Positions 7,392 through 16,268 are shown, counted from the stretch's first letter. The stretch is 64,000 nucleotides of DNA from Polaromonas sp047303325 (GCF_047303325.1 NZ_JBKBEX010000019.1:35248-99247), one strand, 5' to 3'. Numbers and translations are program-made. Notes: generated by a model not told the origin, from the letters alone.

Positions 7392-8116
7392 CCCGTCCAG
7401 CAGGCGCCCGGCGCATCTCCCTGCCTCTTGAACCTTCAAGCCGCTTGAAGCTGCAATGGCTGTCGCTCGGGCTTGTGGCGGCCGCCCTGCTGGCTATGCC
7501 AGGCTTGGGTTTCGCCCAGGGCCCCAAACCGGCAGCCCCCGCCAGCGCGCCTGCCCCAAAACCCGCCGCAAGCGCACCCGCCAAAGCGGTCGTGTCCAAG
7601 CCCACCTGGGCGGAACTCAGCCCCATGCAGCAGAAGGCGCTCGCGCCCCTGGCTTCGAGCTGGCACGATATCAGCGAGCAGCAAAAGCGCAAATGGCTGG
7701 AAATCTCCAAAAACTACCCCTCGCTGCCGCCTGAAGGCCAGGCCAACCTGCACAGCCGCATGAACGAATGGGTCACCCTGAGCCCCCAGCAGCGCGCCCA
7801 GGCACGGCTGAATTTCGGCAAAACCAAAGAACTCTCCAAGCAGCTCACGCCTGAAGAGAAAAAAGCCAAATGGGAAACCTACCAGGCCCTGAGCCCGGAA
7901 GAAAAACAAAAGCTGGCAGCCAAGGCCAGCCCCAAGCCCACCGGGGCCGCAACCGCCGTCAAGCCGGTCGCCCCGCAAAAACTGGCGCCTGTTCCGCCGC
8001 ACCCTGTCAAAGCCGCGAGCAAACCTGCACCTAAAATCGGTGCTTCACAACCGGTGGCAGCCGCCACGCCCGCAGCACTGCCCGCCAGCGCTCCAGGCGC
8101 CACGCCCCAGCGTTGA
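7388..8116 (+). CDS. DUF3106 domain exported protein
   Basis: 242 residues from the ATG at 7388, which overlaps the previous stop (ATGA). A hydrophobic segment around residues 23-44 ending GLGFAQG looks like a signal peptide or anchor. The core, about residues 75-175, has repeated short motifs of the type LSPMQQKAL, LSPQQRAQAR, LTPEEKKAKW and LSPEEKQKL. This is the DUF3106 pattern, reminiscent of the LTxxQ periplasmic stress sensors. Ala/Pro-rich low-complexity regions flank the core. Given the upstream sigma/anti-sigma pair, an envelope-sensing role is plausible but not shown. Confidence 0.75.
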   Translation: MTRPAGARRISLPLEPSSRLKLQWLSLGLVAAALLAMPGLGFAQGPKPAAPASAPAPKPAASAPAKAVVSKPTWAELSPMQQKALAPLASSWHDISEQQKRKWLEISKNYPSLPPEGQANLHSRMNEWVTLSPQQRAQARLNFGKTKELSKQLTPEEKKAKWETYQALSPEEKQKLAAKASPKPTGAATAVKPVAPQKLAPVPPHPVKAASKPAPKIGASQPVAAATPAALPASAPGATPQR

Positions 8117-8195
8117 CACGCAGCCGGCGGTAGCCGGCCGGATTTATTGGCCGCTCCGGCAGTCCACTGCCCGCGAGCATTGAAGAGCGACTCAT

Positions 8196-8735
8196 TTGAC
8201 AGCCACCGACACCCCCTCAATACCGTCCATCCCCCGGCGCATGGCATGCTGGATGTACGAAGGCATGCTGATGTTCGGCGTGGTTTTTCTGGCCGGCTAC
8301 CTCTTCAGCACCTTGAGCCAGACCCGCAACGCGCTGGACAACCGCCATGCGCTGCAGGCTTTTGTGTTTGTGGTTTTCGGCATCTACTTTGTCTGGTTCT
8401 GGGCCAAGGGCCAGACACTGGCGATGAAAACCTGGAACATCCGCGTGGTCGACGTCCACGGCGCGCCCATCACCCAAAAACGCGCCCTGCTGCGCTATGT
8501 GCTGAGCTGGCTGTGGTTCCTGCCACCGCTGGCCGTCAGCTGGCTGCTGGCATTGCCAGGTCGCGAAGGCGCCGTGCTGACGCTGGGATGGGTCGCCATC
8601 TGGGCCATCCTGGCGCGCTTTCATCCGCAAAAGCAGTTCTGGCACGACGCCTGGGCGGGAACCCGGTTGATCACATGGGTGGCCCCCGAAAAACCCCGCA
8701 GCAAAAACAAAGGCATGACAGACGCGGGTGCATAA
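8196..8735 (+). CDS. RDD family membrane protein
   Basis: 179 residues if translation begins at TTG 8196 (GAAGAG upstream); ATG at 8241 is an alternative. It begins with RRMACWMYEGMLMFGVVFLAGYLF, where the acidic residue in the first helix is typical of RDD proteins, followed by helices around residues 50-65, 95-112 and 118-135. The motif QTLAMKTWNIRVVDVHG is diagnostic of the family. Substrate and function are unknown. It is the fourth gene of the sigma-factor cluster. Confidence 0.8.
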   Translation: MTATDTPSIPSIPRRMACWMYEGMLMFGVVFLAGYLFSTLSQTRNALDNRHALQAFVFVVFGIYFVWFWAKGQTLAMKTWNIRVVDVHGAPITQKRALLRYVLSWLWFLPPLAVSWLLALPGREGAVLTLGWVAIWAILARFHPQKQFWHDAWAGTRLITWVAPEKPRSKNKGMTDAGA

Positions 8736-8771
8736 CATCAACATGCCACAAAGCTGCGCGACAATCGCCCC

Positions 8772-9224
8772 ATGCCCGAACAAGTTCCGCTTTCCGCCTC
8801 CGCGCCAGCTTCCATCAGCCCCGCCTCCGCCGCGCCCCTCGACGAGCCGGTCAATCCCCAAAAGCACCGCAGGGGCCTGAGCCGCGTCTGGCACGCCACG
8901 GGCTACTCCATCGCCGGCCTGCGGGCCGGCTGGCATGAAACCGCATTCCGCCAGGAAGCCATCGCCTCCATCGTGCTGATACCCGCCGCCTTCTGGCTGG
9001 GCCGCAGCTGGGTGGAGACCGTGCTGCTGGCCGGCACGGTCATCCTCATCATGATCGTGGAGCTGCTCAACACCGGTATCGAAACCGCCATAGACCGCAT
9101 AGGCCCCGAGTGGCACGACCTTTCCAAGCGCGCCAAGGACATGGGCAGCGCCGCCGTCCTGCTCAGCCTGCTGCTGTGCGCGGGCACCTGGGCCATGGCG
9201 CTCTGGCAACGCTTTGCAGCATGA
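8772..9224 (+). CDS. dgkA: diacylglycerol kinase
   Basis: Small integral-membrane kinase that recycles diacylglycerol to phosphatidic acid. 150 residues: about 30 low-complexity Ala/Pro/Ser residues, then the three-helix DgkA core. The signature VELLNTGIETAIDRIGPEWH followed by LSKRAKDMGSAAVLLS is intact, including the Glu and Asp residues used in catalysis and ATP-Mg binding. The N-terminal extension is longer than in E. coli DgkA (about 122 residues). The downstream LOG gene overlaps its stop. Confidence 0.93.
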   Translation: MPEQVPLSASAPASISPASAAPLDEPVNPQKHRRGLSRVWHATGYSIAGLRAGWHETAFRQEAIASIVLIPAAFWLGRSWVETVLLAGTVILIMIVELLNTGIETAIDRIGPEWHDLSKRAKDMGSAAVLLSLLLCAGTWAMALWQRFAA

Positions 9225-9841
9225 ACAAAGACAACACCGAAGTGACAGAAACCTCCAAACCCACCTTCTCCCTTTGCGTCTACTGCGGCTCACGCACGGG
9301 CGCCCAGCCTGAATTCGCCGCGATCGCCGCCCTCGTCGGCACCTGGATAGGCCAGCACGGCGGCCAACTGGTCTACGGCGGCGGCCGCAACGGCCTCATG
9401 GGCATACTGGCCGACGCGGCGCTCGCCGCAGGCGCGCGTGTCGTGGGGGTGATCCCCAAGGCGCTGGTCGAAAAAGAATGGGCCCACACCGGCTGCACCG
9501 AACTGCACGTCGTGGAAAACATGCACGAGCGCAAACGCATCATGGCCGAACATGCCGACGCCTTCCTGGCCCTGCCCGGCGGCATAGGCACGCTCGAAGA
9601 ATTTTTTGAAGTCTGGACCTGGCGCCAGCTGGGCTACCACGACAAGCCGGTCGGCTTGCTCAACATGGGCGGCTACTACGACAGCCTGCTGGCTTTCCTG
9701 GCCTCATCGGTGAAAGCCGGCTTCATGAACGACTGGCTGATGGACCTGATACGCACCGGCAGCGAGGCGGAGCCTCTGCTCGAAACCCTGGTGCAGACGG
9801 CCGGCATGACGCCAGCCGCCACCCGCCTCGACCAGATTTAA
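9221..9841 (+). CDS. LOG family (TIGR00730) nucleoside monophosphate phosphoribohydrolase
   Basis: 206 residues from the ATG at 9221, overlapping the dgkA stop (ATGA). The signatures YGGGRNGLMG and LPGGIGTLEEFFEVWTW match the PGGxGTxxE motif that defines the LONELY GUY family, with catalytic Arg and Glu. These enzymes cleave nucleoside 5'-monophosphates to base and ribose phosphate; cytokinin activation is the plant case and the bacterial substrate here is not known. It converges with glnB on the opposite strand. Confidence 0.9.
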   Translation: MNKDNTEVTETSKPTFSLCVYCGSRTGAQPEFAAIAALVGTWIGQHGGQLVYGGGRNGLMGILADAALAAGARVVGVIPKALVEKEWAHTGCTELHVVENMHERKRIMAEHADAFLALPGGIGTLEEFFEVWTWRQLGYHDKPVGLLNMGGYYDSLLAFLASSVKAGFMNDWLMDLIRTGSEAEPLLETLVQTAGMTPAATRLDQI

Positions 9842-9857
9842 TCGGCTTGGCGGCCCG

Positions 9858-10196
9858 TCAGACCGCAGCTTCGTCCTCTTCCCCAGTGCGGATGCGTACA
9901 ACGCGTTCGACGCTGGTGATGAAAATCTTGCCGTCGCCGATCTTGCCGGTGCGCGCGGCGCGCACGATGGCATCCACGCAGCGCTCCACGTCCTCGGTTT
10001 TCACGACGACTTCGACCTTGACCTTGGGCAGGAAGTCGACCACGTACTCGGCACCGCGATACAGCTCGGTGTGGCCTTTCTGGCGGCCGAAACCCTTGAC
10101 TTCAGTGACGGTCAAGCCCGTCACGCCGCATTCGGCCAAAGCCTCGCGGACTTCTTCGAGTTTGAAAGGCTTGAGGACGGCGGTAATTTGTTTCAC
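9858..10196 (-). CDS. glnB: nitrogen regulatory protein P-II
   Basis: Trimeric PII signal protein that binds ATP/ADP and 2-oxoglutarate and is uridylylated on Tyr51. 112 residues from GTG at 10196, exactly the family length, with GGAG 6-9 bases upstream. The T-loop GFGRQKGHTELYRGAEY contains the modified Tyr, and the B-loop TGKIGDGKIF is intact. It lies downstream of nadE on the same strand, separated by a dispersed repeat. Glutamine-dependent NAD synthetase next to PII links two nitrogen-responsive functions. GlnB cannot be told from GlnK on sequence alone; no amtB is adjacent, which favours GlnB. Confidence 0.95.
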   Translation of the reverse strand: MKQITAVLKPFKLEEVREALAECGVTGLTVTEVKGFGRQKGHTELYRGAEYVVDFLPKVKVEVVVKTEDVERCVDAIVRAARTGKIGDGKIFITSVERVVRIRTGEEDEAAV

Positions 10197-10223
10197 TGAA
10201 TATCTCCGGTAGTTAAAAAATAA

Positions 10224-10320
10224 GGCCCCCACGCTCCCCACTGCGTGTGGTTCGCTGCCCCCCCGAGGGGGCCGCCCGCCTGCGGCCCGGCAAAGCCGGT
10301 TCCGCGGCTCATGCTGGTAT
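10224..10320. repeat. dispersed two-hairpin intergenic repeat, copy 1
   Basis: Begins GGCCCCCACGCT and contains two small stems: CCCCC-CGA-GGGGG, and CCGGC-AAA-GCCGG within GCGGCCCGGCAAAGCCGG. A related copy lies at 43030-43136. It sits between nadE and glnB. Confidence 0.75.
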
Positions 10321-10343
10321 GGGAGGAGGCATCCCGTGCTTTT

Positions 10344-12032
10344 TTACTGTCTAAATTTACTCGTAATAGGATAGCGCCAATCCTTGCCGAAGCTCCTGTG
10401 GGTGACCCTGATGCCCACGGGCGCCTGCCGGCGTTTGTATTCGTTGATTCGGATCAGTTGCGCCACGCGCACGACCAACCCGCGGTCAAATCCGGCAGCG
10501 ACGATGGCGTCCACGCCCTGGTCGTTCTCCATGTACCGCTCCAGTATGGCGTCCAGTACCTCATAGGGCGGCAGGCTGTCCTGGTCGGTCTGGTCGGGCC
10601 GCAGCTCGGCGCTGGGCGGGCGCGTGATGATGCGCTCGGGAATCGGGTTGCTGCCGGTGCCGTAAGGGTCGTTGGCATTGCGCCAGCGCGCCAGCCGGAA
10701 CACCGAGGTCTTGAGCACGTCCTTGATGACCGCGAAGCCGCCAGCCATGTCGCCGTACAGCGTGCAATAGCCGGTGGCCATCTCGCTCTTGTTGCCGGTG
10801 GTCAGCACGATGGAGCCGAACTTGTTGGACAGCGCCATCAAAAACACGCCGCGTATGCGCGCCTGGATGTTTTCCTCGGTCGTGTCTTCCTTCCGGCCCT
10901 TGAACTCGCCGGCCAGCGAGGCCTTGAAGGCCTCGAACTCGGGCACGATGGATATCTCGTCGTAGCGCACCTTCACCCGCTCGGCCATCTCGCGCGCGTC
11001 TATCCACGAAATATCGGCGGTATAGGGCGAAGGCATCATCACCGCGCGCACCTTGTCCGCGCCCAGCGCATCCACCGCGATCGCCAGCACCAGGGCCGAG
11101 TCGATGCCACCCGACAGGCCCAGGATCGCTCCCGGAAAACCGTTTTTGCCCAGGTAGTCGCGCACGCCCAGCACCAGCGCGTCCCACAGGTCGGCCTCGG
11201 GGCTGCGCTCGGCCGCGGTAGCCGCAGCCAGTGTGACCGCCCCCCCCGTGCGCTCGGCACGGATGGCAAACAGCTTTTCCTTGAAACTCTCGGCCCGCCC
11301 GGCCAGCGTGCCGTCGGCCTGCAGCGCAAAAGAGCGCCCTTCAAACACGATTTCGTCCTGCCCGCCCACCAGGTGGGCATAAACCAGCGGCAAGCCGGTG
11401 GCCAGGCAGCGGTTTTGCATCATCTGCTCGCGCTCGCCGCCCTTGCCCACATGGAAAGGCGAGGCATTGATGACCACCAGCAGCTCGGCGCCGGCCTCCC
11501 TGGCCAGGCGCGCCGGCTCTTCGAACCAGGCGTCTTCACAGATCAGCAGGCCTATGCTGATGGCCTCGTCGCCCTCCCCGGCCTGGAACACGCAAATACC
11601 CTGGCCCGGCGTGAAGTAACGGCGCTCGTCAAATACCTGGTAATTGGGCAGTTCGCGCTTGGCGTAGCTTTCGATGACGCGGCCCTCGCGCAGCACCCGA
11701 GCGGCGTTGTGGCGCTGCTGCACCTCCACGCTTTTGGTGCGCAAGCCCTTGCCGTTGTCGCCGTGGGTGGGCGTGCCCACCACCACCGTCAGGCCTTTTA
11801 ACCCGGCCAGCTCGCGGGCCACTTGATTCACGGCATCATCACAGGCCTGGATGAAAGAGGGACGTAAAAACAGGTCTTCAGCCGCATAACCGCAAATGGC
11901 CAGTTCGGGTGTCAGCACCAGCCGCACACCGTCCTGGTAGGCGGCGCGAGCCGCCTCGATGATCTTTTGCGCATTGCCCGGCATGTCTCCCACGCAGTAG
12001 TTCAGTTGGGCAACGCAGATTTTGAGTGGCAT
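10344..12032 (-). CDS. nadE: NAD+ synthase (glutamine-hydrolysing)
   Basis: Final step of NAD synthesis: amidates nicotinate adenine dinucleotide using ammonia from glutamine. 562 residues from ATG at 12032 (MPLKICVAQLNYCVGD). The N-terminal nitrilase domain shows the Glu in LTPELAICGY, the Lys in YAKRELPNY and the Cys in LLICEDAWF. The C-terminal synthetase domain has the pyrophosphate loop GLSGGIDSALVLAIAVDALG. An in-frame ATG eight codons upstream is possible but less likely. It is divergent from the COG3146 gene, with only 24 bases between starts. Confidence 0.95.
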   Translation of the reverse strand: MPLKICVAQLNYCVGDMPGNAQKIIEAARAAYQDGVRLVLTPELAICGYAAEDLFLRPSFIQACDDAVNQVARELAGLKGLTVVVGTPTHGDNGKGLRTKSVEVQQRHNAARVLREGRVIESYAKRELPNYQVFDERRYFTPGQGICVFQAGEGDEAISIGLLICEDAWFEEPARLAREAGAELLVVINASPFHVGKGGEREQMMQNRCLATGLPLVYAHLVGGQDEIVFEGRSFALQADGTLAGRAESFKEKLFAIRAERTGGAVTLAAATAAERSPEADLWDALVLGVRDYLGKNGFPGAILGLSGGIDSALVLAIAVDALGADKVRAVMMPSPYTADISWIDAREMAERVKVRYDEISIVPEFEAFKASLAGEFKGRKEDTTEENIQARIRGVFLMALSNKFGSIVLTTGNKSEMATGYCTLYGDMAGGFAVIKDVLKTSVFRLARWRNANDPYGTGSNPIPERIITRPPSAELRPDQTDQDSLPPYEVLDAILERYMENDQGVDAIVAAGFDRGLVVRVAQLIRINEYKRRQAPVGIRVTHRSFGKDWRYPITSKFRQ

Positions 12033-12056
12033 GTAGAAGTAAAACCCCAAAAACAC

Positions 12057-13289
12057 GTGAAAAAAGACTCAAACGATTATGTCATCCGCGTGATGGATTC
12101 GCCGCTGAAGGTGAATGCCTCCGAGTGGAACGCCCTGCTGGCGGCGCAAAGCCCCGGCGAAGCCGCCAACCCCTTCATGCGCCACGAGTACCTGGCCGCG
12201 CTGCACGAAAGCGGCAGCGCCACCCCAGAGACCGGCTGGACGCCTCGCTTTGTCACCCTCTGGCAGGGCCATACCCTGGCCGGTGCCTGCCCGCTTTACC
12301 TCAAGGCCCACTCCTACGGCGAATACGTGTTCGACTGGGCCTGGGCCAATGCCTACCAGCAGCACGGTCTCAACTACTACCCCAAGGCCGTGGCCGCCGT
12401 GCCCTTCACGCCCGTGCCGGGCGCCCGGCTGCTGGCGCGCACGGCTGCCGAGCGCACGCTGCTGGTCAAGGCGCTGCTTGCCTTGTGCACGGAAGAAGCG
12501 CTCTCATCCTTGCATTTGCTGTTTACTGCCGATGAAGATGTCGCCGCTTGCGAAGAAGCCGGCCTCATGCTGCGCCACACAGTCCAATTCCACTGGACTG
12601 CGCCGCCCGCCGGCTACCGTGACTTCGACGACTTCCTGATGTCGCTGAACCAGGAAAAGCGCAAAAAAATCCGCCAGGAGCGCCGCAAGGTGCACGATGC
12701 CGGCATCCGCTTTCGCTGGTCCCTGGGCAAGGACATCAGCCGGGATGACTGGGATTTTTTCTACCGTTGCTATGAACGTACCTACTATGAGCACGGCAAC
12801 GCACCCTACCTCAGCCGAGACTTCTTCCAGCGCATGCAGGACACCATGCCGGAGAACTGGCTGCTGTTTATTGCCGAAGGCGATGCTGGTGGAAAGCGTC
12901 GTCCTATCGCAGCCAGCCTGATCGCGGTCAGCGCGGCTCCGGCCAATTCGGCAAACACCGAAGCTCCCCCGCTGGCCGCCTACGGCCGCTACTGGGGCGC
13001 CCTGGCCCGCGTCGACTGCCTGCACTTCGAAGCCTGTTACTACCAGCCGCTGCAGTGGTGCATAGAGCACGGCTACCAGCGCTTTGAGGGCGGCGCCCAG
13101 GGCGAGCACAAAATGGCACGCGCCCTGCTGCCCGTCAAGACCACCAGCGCCCACTGGCTGGCCCATCCCTCCTTCGCCGACGCCGTGGAGCGTTTCCTGG
13201 AACGCGAAGGCGCCGGCATCCAGAGTTATATGGACGAGCTGGAGCGGCGCAACCCGTTCAGGCGCGCCGGGCCGGCCGCCGCAGCCTGA
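12057..13289 (+). CDS. GNAT-fold 'peptidoglycan biosynthesis/recognition' family protein (COG3146/DUF482)
   Basis: About 410 residues from GTG at 12057; ATG at 12093 would remove 12 residues. Recognisable family stretches are NPFMRHEYLAALHESG near the N-terminus, PLYLKAHSYGEYVFDWAWANAY, and the C-terminal FEGGAQGEHKMARALLP. The region LNQEKRKKIRQERRKV is strongly basic. The family has an acyltransferase (GNAT/FemAB-like) fold; its substrate is not established, and the family title is only a prediction. It starts 24 bases from the divergent nadE start, so their promoters must overlap. Confidence 0.8.
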   Translation: MKKDSNDYVIRVMDSPLKVNASEWNALLAAQSPGEAANPFMRHEYLAALHESGSATPETGWTPRFVTLWQGHTLAGACPLYLKAHSYGEYVFDWAWANAYQQHGLNYYPKAVAAVPFTPVPGARLLARTAAERTLLVKALLALCTEEALSSLHLLFTADEDVAACEEAGLMLRHTVQFHWTAPPAGYRDFDDFLMSLNQEKRKKIRQERRKVHDAGIRFRWSLGKDISRDDWDFFYRCYERTYYEHGNAPYLSRDFFQRMQDTMPENWLLFIAEGDAGGKRRPIAASLIAVSAAPANSANTEAPPLAAYGRYWGALARVDCLHFEACYYQPLQWCIEHGYQRFEGGAQGEHKMARALLPVKTTSAHWLAHPSFADAVERFLEREGAGIQSYMDELERRNPFRRAGPAAAA

Positions 13290-13382
13290 GAAAACACCAC
13301 GATTTCAGCGCCGCAGGGTCTTTCCTCCGATTGCGCGCCACGTAGGCGAGCGGTGCTATAAATCCCTCCAAAGGACATTCCC

Positions 13383-13727
13383 ATGAGCAACACCCACGAT
13401 GCACCTCGGGGCCAATTCCAGGGCCAATACAAAGTCAACCTGGTCGAGTGCCCCACCCTCAGCGCCGAGCAGCGCGCCGCCGCCGAGCTGCGCTTTCGCA
13501 TGGCGCTTGAATTCGCCGTGGGCGGACCGGAATATGTGCTGCCCTCCCTTCAGGCCTATATGCTGGCGCAGACCCTGAACGAAGGCCTGCCGCTGCAAGG
13601 TGCCTCGCAGGCCGAAGAGCAGGTCATCGCGCTGTGGGAAAACGCCGAGACAGATGCCATCCTGGCCGCCATGCGGCCCTTGGGCGATAACCTGGACAAC
13701 GCGCGCTTCGAGATTCTTCCGCTCTGA
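13383..13727 (+). CDS. conserved hypothetical protein, 114 aa
   Basis: I do not recognise a named family. The protein is soluble, without signal peptide or membrane helix. Its middle is helical and acidic (LSAEQRAAAELRFRMALEFAVGG, then EEQVIALWENAETDAILAAM). AAGGACATTCCC precedes the ATG and gives a usable ribosome site. It lies between the COG3146 gene and the MmcB-like gene on the same strand. Codon use matches its neighbours, so it is likely a resident gene. Confidence 0.65.
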   Translation: MSNTHDAPRGQFQGQYKVNLVECPTLSAEQRAAAELRFRMALEFAVGGPEYVLPSLQAYMLAQTLNEGLPLQGASQAEEQVIALWENAETDAILAAMRPLGDNLDNARFEILPL

Positions 13728-13752
13728 ATCCCGGCATGCCGACACCCACACC

Positions 13753-14559
13753 ATGAACAGCGCCGCCCTCCCGCTTCCAGGCGCCCCGGCATCCGCCGCA
13801 CCTGCCGCAAACGACAGCGCCCTCGGCACACCGCCGCCACTGGGCCGCCCCCATGCCCGGCGCCTGCGCGAGGTCTACCGTTCCGCCGGATGGCCCTGCC
13901 AGGACCTGCTGGAGATCGAACTACTCGCCACCGGCATGCTGCAGCGTGTGGCCGGGCCCGCGGGCCATGAAACCCTGCGCGTCACCGATGCGGGCATTGC
14001 CTACCTGGCGGCCACACTGCTGCGCAACCGCTCGGCATTGTCCAAACATGAAGCGCTGGTCGAGCAGGTCGCACGCGAAATGGTGCGTGCCGGCCGCATC
14101 GCCTGGCGCGGCCTGGGCCTGCGCGCCCAGTTGCCGCCGGAAACCGAAGACGGCAAGGCGCGCTGGTGCGTCGTTCGACCCGACGTGTTTTCCATCCGCA
14201 ACACCACAGTCCAAGAATATGTGGACCCCATCGTCCACGAGATCAAGGTGCACCGCTCCGATTTGCTGGGCGACCTGCGCCGCCCCGAAAAGCGCGCCGC
14301 CTACCTGGACCTGGGCGGCGAATGCTGGTACGTGTTGGGCTGCGATGCCAAAGGCCGGCCCATAGGCGCGGCCGACGAGGTTCCGGCCGAATGCGGCGTG
14401 ATGGTGGTCGAGGGCCAGCGCCTCGTCGTAGCCCGCGCAGCGCCACGGCGCTCGCGCCAGGCCTTGCCCCTGGGAGTGTGGATGGCGCTGGCCAAGGGGA
14501 CACCGGTGGCCGGGCTCAATGACGATGAGCAAGGGATGCTGGGCGACTGCGAAGCTTGA
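13753..14559 (+). CDS. MmcB-like PD-(D/E)XK fold protein
   Basis: 268 residues from ATG at 13753. The N-terminal 30 residues are low complexity. Residues about 35-100 look like a winged-helix (WPCQDLLEIELLATGMLQRV, VTDAGIAYLA). Residues about 100-200 show the PD-(D/E)XK pattern: D144 in RPDVF, then E163-x-K165 in VHEIKVHRSDLLGD, then YLDLGGECWYVL. This closely parallels MmcB (PF06319), a nuclease-fold protein described in alphaproteobacterial DNA repair, whose motif is EIKSSRADFL. Catalytic residues look intact. Assigning a DNA-repair role here is inference. Confidence 0.6.
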   Translation: MNSAALPLPGAPASAAPAANDSALGTPPPLGRPHARRLREVYRSAGWPCQDLLEIELLATGMLQRVAGPAGHETLRVTDAGIAYLAATLLRNRSALSKHEALVEQVAREMVRAGRIAWRGLGLRAQLPPETEDGKARWCVVRPDVFSIRNTTVQEYVDPIVHEIKVHRSDLLGDLRRPEKRAAYLDLGGECWYVLGCDAKGRPIGAADEVPAECGVMVVEGQRLVVARAAPRRSRQALPLGVWMALAKGTPVAGLNDDEQGMLGDCEA

Positions 14560-14669
14560 ACGCGATCGCGGCCGCGCGCTGAGCCCGGCGCGACAGCCGC
14601 GGCTACGGCAAACCCTAGTGCCGCGGCCCGGCCCGCTCGGTTAAGGTCTCCCCCACGGAGACAACAACC

Positions 14670-16268
14670 ATGAAATCCCTGACCGGCCTGGACGCGACCT
14701 TTCTTTACCTCGAAACCCCTGAAATGCCCATGCATGTGGGCTCGCTCAACCTGTGCGAACTGCCGGCGGGCTTCAAGGGCAGCTTTCACAAGGCCGTCAA
14801 AAACCATATCGCCAAACGCATGCACCTGGCGCCGGTGTTCAGCCGCAAGCTGGTGTTCATGCCGCTGGACCTGGGCCATCCGCTGTGGGTGGAGGCCGAT
14901 TCGGTGGACATCGACTTCCACATCCGCCGCGCCGACCCCAACAAAAAAGGCGCGGCGCCCATGACGCTGGCCGAGGTGCACAAGCTCTGCGCCCAGCTGC
15001 ACGGCGAGGTCATAGACCGCGACTACCCGCTCTGGGAGTTTTATATCTTCGACCGCATCCAGCTGCCCGAATCCCAGGGCGGCGGCATCGTGGCCGGCTT
15101 TTTCTCCAAGATCCACCATGCCGCGCTGGACGGCAAGGGCGGCGTGATGCTGGCCAATGCCATGCTGGACCTCAGCCCCGAGCCGCGCGAGGTGGCGCCG
15201 CCCGACCCTGACCGGCGCCGCAAGCTGGAGGCCGACCTCAAGCTGGGCAAGATGATCGGCTCGGTGTTCTCCAGCTCGCTGGGCCAGCTGGCCAAGGTCG
15301 CCAAGTCACTGCCCGCCGCGGCCAGCACCTTGGGCAGCACACTGGCCAAACAGTCCATGGGCAGTTCGGCCACCGGCGTCAAACCCAAGATGCCCATGAA
15401 GCTGGCGCCACCCACGCCCTTCAATGCGGGCATAGGCACGGGCCGCGTGTTTGTTACCGCCACCATCCCGCTGGCGGAGACCAAGGCCATGGGCAAGGCG
15501 GTGGGCGGTTCGTTCAACGACATGGTGTTGTGGATCTGCTCCACCGCGCTGCGCAGCTACCTCACGCAGCACCACAGCCTGCCGAAAAAATCACTGGTGG
15601 CCGCCATGCCGGTGTCGCTGCGCGAGGCCGGCGCCACCGATGCCAGCAACCTGGGCAACCAGGTGAGCATGAGCCTGGTCGAACTGGGCACGCACCTGGC
15701 GCACCCGCTCAAGCGCATGAACGCCATCATGGCCTCCACCGCCAAGGTCAAGACCTCCATGCAAAGCCTCAAGGGCCTGCTGCCGACCGATTACCCCTCG
15801 CTGCTGGCGCCCTGGCTGGTCGGCGGCGCCGCCAAGATGGCGCTCAATGCCTACGGCAAAAGCGGCATGGCCAGCCGCCTGCCCATGGTGGCCAACCTGG
15901 CGATTTCCAACGTGCCGGGCCCGCCCGTGCCGCTGTACCTGGCCGGCGCGAAATTCCTGACCTTCCATCCGCTGTCCATCATCTTGCACGGCCTGGCGCT
16001 CAACATCACCATACAGACCTACGCCGGCCATGTGGACTTTGGCATCATTGCCGACAAAAAAGCGCTGCCGCATGCCAGGGACCTGGCCAAGGCGATTGAG
16101 GACGCCTTCGTCGAGGCGCAGGCGCTGATGGCTGCCCCGGCACCGGCAGCACCCGCGCCCCGCAAGACCACCGGGCCCGCCGCGAAAAAGGCCGCAGTGA
16201 AGGCCGCGCCGGTAAAAACCCGAAAGGCCGCTGTCACGAAGGCGACGAAAACTACCGCGAAGCGATGA
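14670..16268 (+). CDS. wax ester synthase / diacylglycerol acyltransferase (WS/DGAT)
   Basis: Transfers acyl-CoA to fatty alcohol or diacylglycerol, forming storage lipid at the membrane or lipid-body surface. 532 residues. The acyltransferase motif HHxxxDG is intact (H149-H150-AAL-D154-G155). The family's second region, NVPGPPVPLYLAGAK, is near residue 415. An unusual C-terminal tail from about residue 490 is rich in Lys, Ala and Thr (repeated KAA/KAT units), resembling histone-H1-like tails and not part of the enzyme fold. GGAGACAACAACC precedes the ATG. Confidence 0.88.
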   Translation: MKSLTGLDATFLYLETPEMPMHVGSLNLCELPAGFKGSFHKAVKNHIAKRMHLAPVFSRKLVFMPLDLGHPLWVEADSVDIDFHIRRADPNKKGAAPMTLAEVHKLCAQLHGEVIDRDYPLWEFYIFDRIQLPESQGGGIVAGFFSKIHHAALDGKGGVMLANAMLDLSPEPREVAPPDPDRRRKLEADLKLGKMIGSVFSSSLGQLAKVAKSLPAAASTLGSTLAKQSMGSSATGVKPKMPMKLAPPTPFNAGIGTGRVFVTATIPLAETKAMGKAVGGSFNDMVLWICSTALRSYLTQHHSLPKKSLVAAMPVSLREAGATDASNLGNQVSMSLVELGTHLAHPLKRMNAIMASTAKVKTSMQSLKGLLPTDYPSLLAPWLVGGAAKMALNAYGKSGMASRLPMVANLAISNVPGPPVPLYLAGAKFLTFHPLSIILHGLALNITIQTYAGHVDFGIIADKKALPHARDLAKAIEDAFVEAQALMAAPAPAAPAPRKTTGPAAKKAAVKAAPVKTRKAAVTKATKTTAKR

